From NCBI GenBank assembly GCA_033764095.1, contig JANRJF010000382.1, forward strand, positions 1-6,362: DNA of 6,362 nt, given 5' to 3'. Positions 5,065 to 6,362 of the stretch are shown in pieces. Made by a program: the position numbers and the translations under genes. This DNA comes from JBDTMT01 sp033764095 (GTDB lineage Bacteria > Desulfobacterota > Binatia > HRBIN30 > CADEER01). Each line of letters starts with the position of its first letter. The stretch's first letter is position 1. Below the pieces are notes generated by a model. The model made no database searches, was not told where the DNA came from, and saw only the letters and a list, made by a program, of their open reading frames with translations.

Positions 5065-6362
5065 ATGCCGCCTGCCGCATGGCGTCCACCGCGCGTCGCC
5101 TGCGACTCGCTGGTTGCGCTGGCGCCGGTGACCGGCGAGCCGGCGGTGCTGTTCGCCAAGAACAGCGACCGGCCGCACGACGAGTGTCAGCCGCTGGTAC
5201 AGGTGGCCGCGGCGCGCCACGCGCCGGGCACGCGGCTGCGGTGCACGTACATCGACATTCCGCAGGCGCGCGAGACGGCGCGCGTCATCGGCGCGCAGCC
5301 GTACTGGTTGTGGGGCTTCGAGCACGGCCTCAACGAGTACGGCGTGGCGATCGGCAACCACACCGTGTTCACGCGCGACGGGCTCGGCGAGCCGGGGCTG
5401 ATCGGCATGGACCTGGTGCGCCTCGGCCTGGAGCGCGCCCGCACCGCCGCGCAGGCGGCCGAGGTGATCACGGGGTTGATCGAGCAGCACGGGCAGGGCG
5501 GCTCGGGCTACGCCGACAAGGACTGGCCCTACAACAATTCGTTCCTGATCGCCGACCGCACCGGCGCGCTGCGCCTGGAGGCGTCCGATCGGCGCTGGGC
5601 GCTGCGCCGCGTCGCGCGCGCCGACAGCGCCAGCAATCACCTCGGCATCGGTGCCGACTGGGACGCGCTGGCCGACGGCACCATCGAGCACGCGGTCGCC
5701 AGCGGCTGGTGGGCGGACGAGGCGGAGGGCCGCTTCGATTTCGCCGCCGCCTACCGCGACACCAGTCTGGCGCCGGAGCTCATCTCCAGCGGCCGCCATC
5801 GCCGCACCTGCGAGCTGCTCGCCGCCGGCCGGCCGACGCCCACCTCGCTGCGCGCGGCCCTGCGCGACCACTACGGCGCGCGGGATCCGCGCGACGTCCC
5901 GCGCGACGACGAGCGCGCCTACGCGGTCTGCATGCACGCCGATCCGGTCGGTACCACCACCGCCAGCCTGATCGCACGGCTGCCGGAGGACCGCGACGAC
6001 CTGCTGCGCGCCTGGTGCAGCCTCGGCTCGCCGTGCCTCGGCATCTTCCTGCCCTGCTACGTCGATGCCGAGCTGCCGGCCATCCTGGCGCGCGGCGGCG
6101 CCGCGCCGAGCCCCGACTCGCCGTGGTGGCGCTTCAAGCGGCTGCTGACCCTGGTCGAAGCCGACTGGCCGCGCCGCGCGCAGCACGCGCGTGCCGCCTG
6201 GGACGAGCTGGAACACGCAATCGACGCGGAATCCGCCGAGGTCGAGGCCAAGGCGGTGCGCCTGCGCCGCGCCGGCCAGGGCGATGCGGCGAGCCGGCTG
6301 CTGACGCGCTGCATGGACGCCAACGTGGGGTTGATGCTGGCGCGGCTCGAGAAGCTGATCGG
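5065..6362 (+). CDS. Secernin-like peptidase C69 family Ntn-hydrolase (partial, runs off right edge)
   Basis: The frame is open from the ATG to the last base, 432 complete codons plus 2 bases, with the stop outside the window. It matches the secernin branch of peptidase family C69: VACDSLVAL near 11-19, AKNSDRP at 31-37, CTYIDIPQ, YWLWGFEHGLNEYGVAIGN at 80-98, and GMDLVRLGLERARTA at 114-128 followed by an EQHGQGG segment at 140-146. Cys13 is the predicted N-terminal nucleophile, exposed after removal of a 12-residue leader, as expected for Ntn-hydrolases. Known C69 members include dipeptidases, but the substrate of secernins is largely unsettled, so dipeptidase activity is only a possibility. 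Human secernin-1 is about 414 aa, so this copy is at or past normal length and probably lacks only a short tail. GGAG at 5051-5054, inside the end of the hydrolase gene, is 10 nt from the start. Spacing to that gene is 2 bp. Confidence 0.93.
   Translation, partial: MPPAAWRPPRVACDSLVALAPVTGEPAVLFAKNSDRPHDECQPLVQVAAARHAPGTRLRCTYIDIPQARETARVIGAQPYWLWGFEHGLNEYGVAIGNHTVFTRDGLGEPGLIGMDLVRLGLERARTAAQAAEVITGLIEQHGQGGSGYADKDWPYNNSFLIADRTGALRLEASDRRWALRRVARADSASNHLGIGADWDALADGTIEHAVASGWWADEAEGRFDFAAAYRDTSLAPELISSGRHRRTCELLAAGRPTPTSLRAALRDHYGARDPRDVPRDDERAYAVCMHADPVGTTTASLIARLPEDRDDLLRAWCSLGSPCLGIFLPCYVDAELPAILARGGAAPSPDSPWWRFKRLLTLVEADWPRRAQHARAAWDELEHAIDAESAEVEAKAVRLRRAGQGDAASRLLTRCMDANVGLMLARLEKLI

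Noticed and set aside
4906..6216. Leftward open frame of 436 codons opposite the secernin gene
   Set aside because: The plus-strand frame matches secernin motifs throughout; the antisense product is low-complexity and Arg/Ala/Gly-rich with no family features.
1..6362. A defence, secondary-metabolite or mobile-element system
   Set aside because: All six genes belong to recognisable metabolic or regulatory families; no nuclease, transposase, integrase, toxin-antitoxin or biosynthetic core gene is present.

Overview
The window is very GC-rich and densely coded, with strong G/C preference at third codon positions. This fits a high-GC bacterium, most likely a Pseudomonadota-type environmental organism. 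That assignment is an inference from composition and gene content, because the window has no rRNA, tRNA or other phylogenetic marker. It holds six protein genes (two cut by the window edges). No RNA gene, transposase, integrase, CRISPR array or phage gene was seen, and no stretch over about 170 bases lies outside a gene.

Layout. The left edge carries a leftward HxlR-type regulator fused to a C-terminal SCP2-like (sterol carrier/lipid-binding) domain; it runs off the window. A short AT-richer gap with two palindromes separates it from a divergent, rightward zinc alcohol dehydrogenase. A second, longer zinc alcohol dehydrogenase follows on the same strand after a 168-bp gap filled by an imperfect inverted repeat. 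This second dehydrogenase converges on a leftward crotonase-fold gene (enoyl-CoA hydratase/isomerase). The two genes share a perfect 50-bp inverted repeat that contains both of their stop codons. The crotonase gene is divergent from a small alpha/beta hydrolase, and the gap between them holds a third, smaller inverted repeat. The hydrolase is followed 2 bp later by a secernin-like peptidase C69 gene that leaves the right edge nearly complete.

How the genes may work together. A regulator with a lipid-binding-type domain, two medium-chain dehydrogenases and a crotonase-fold enzyme would suit oxidation of an alcohol followed by beta-oxidation-like steps on a CoA thioester. No substrate can be read from the sequence. 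Both dehydrogenases carry Thr-Arg where NAD-preferring relatives have an acidic residue, so NADP(H) use is plausible. The crotonase has the active-site pattern of an enoyl-CoA isomerase rather than a classical hydratase. The hydrolase/secernin pair looks like a separate two-gene unit.

The most unusual aspect is the intergenic DNA, not a new enzyme system. Three structurally different inverted-repeat elements occupy the three gaps to the right of the first dehydrogenase, and one is a perfect 50-bp palindromic arm pair fused to two stop codons.
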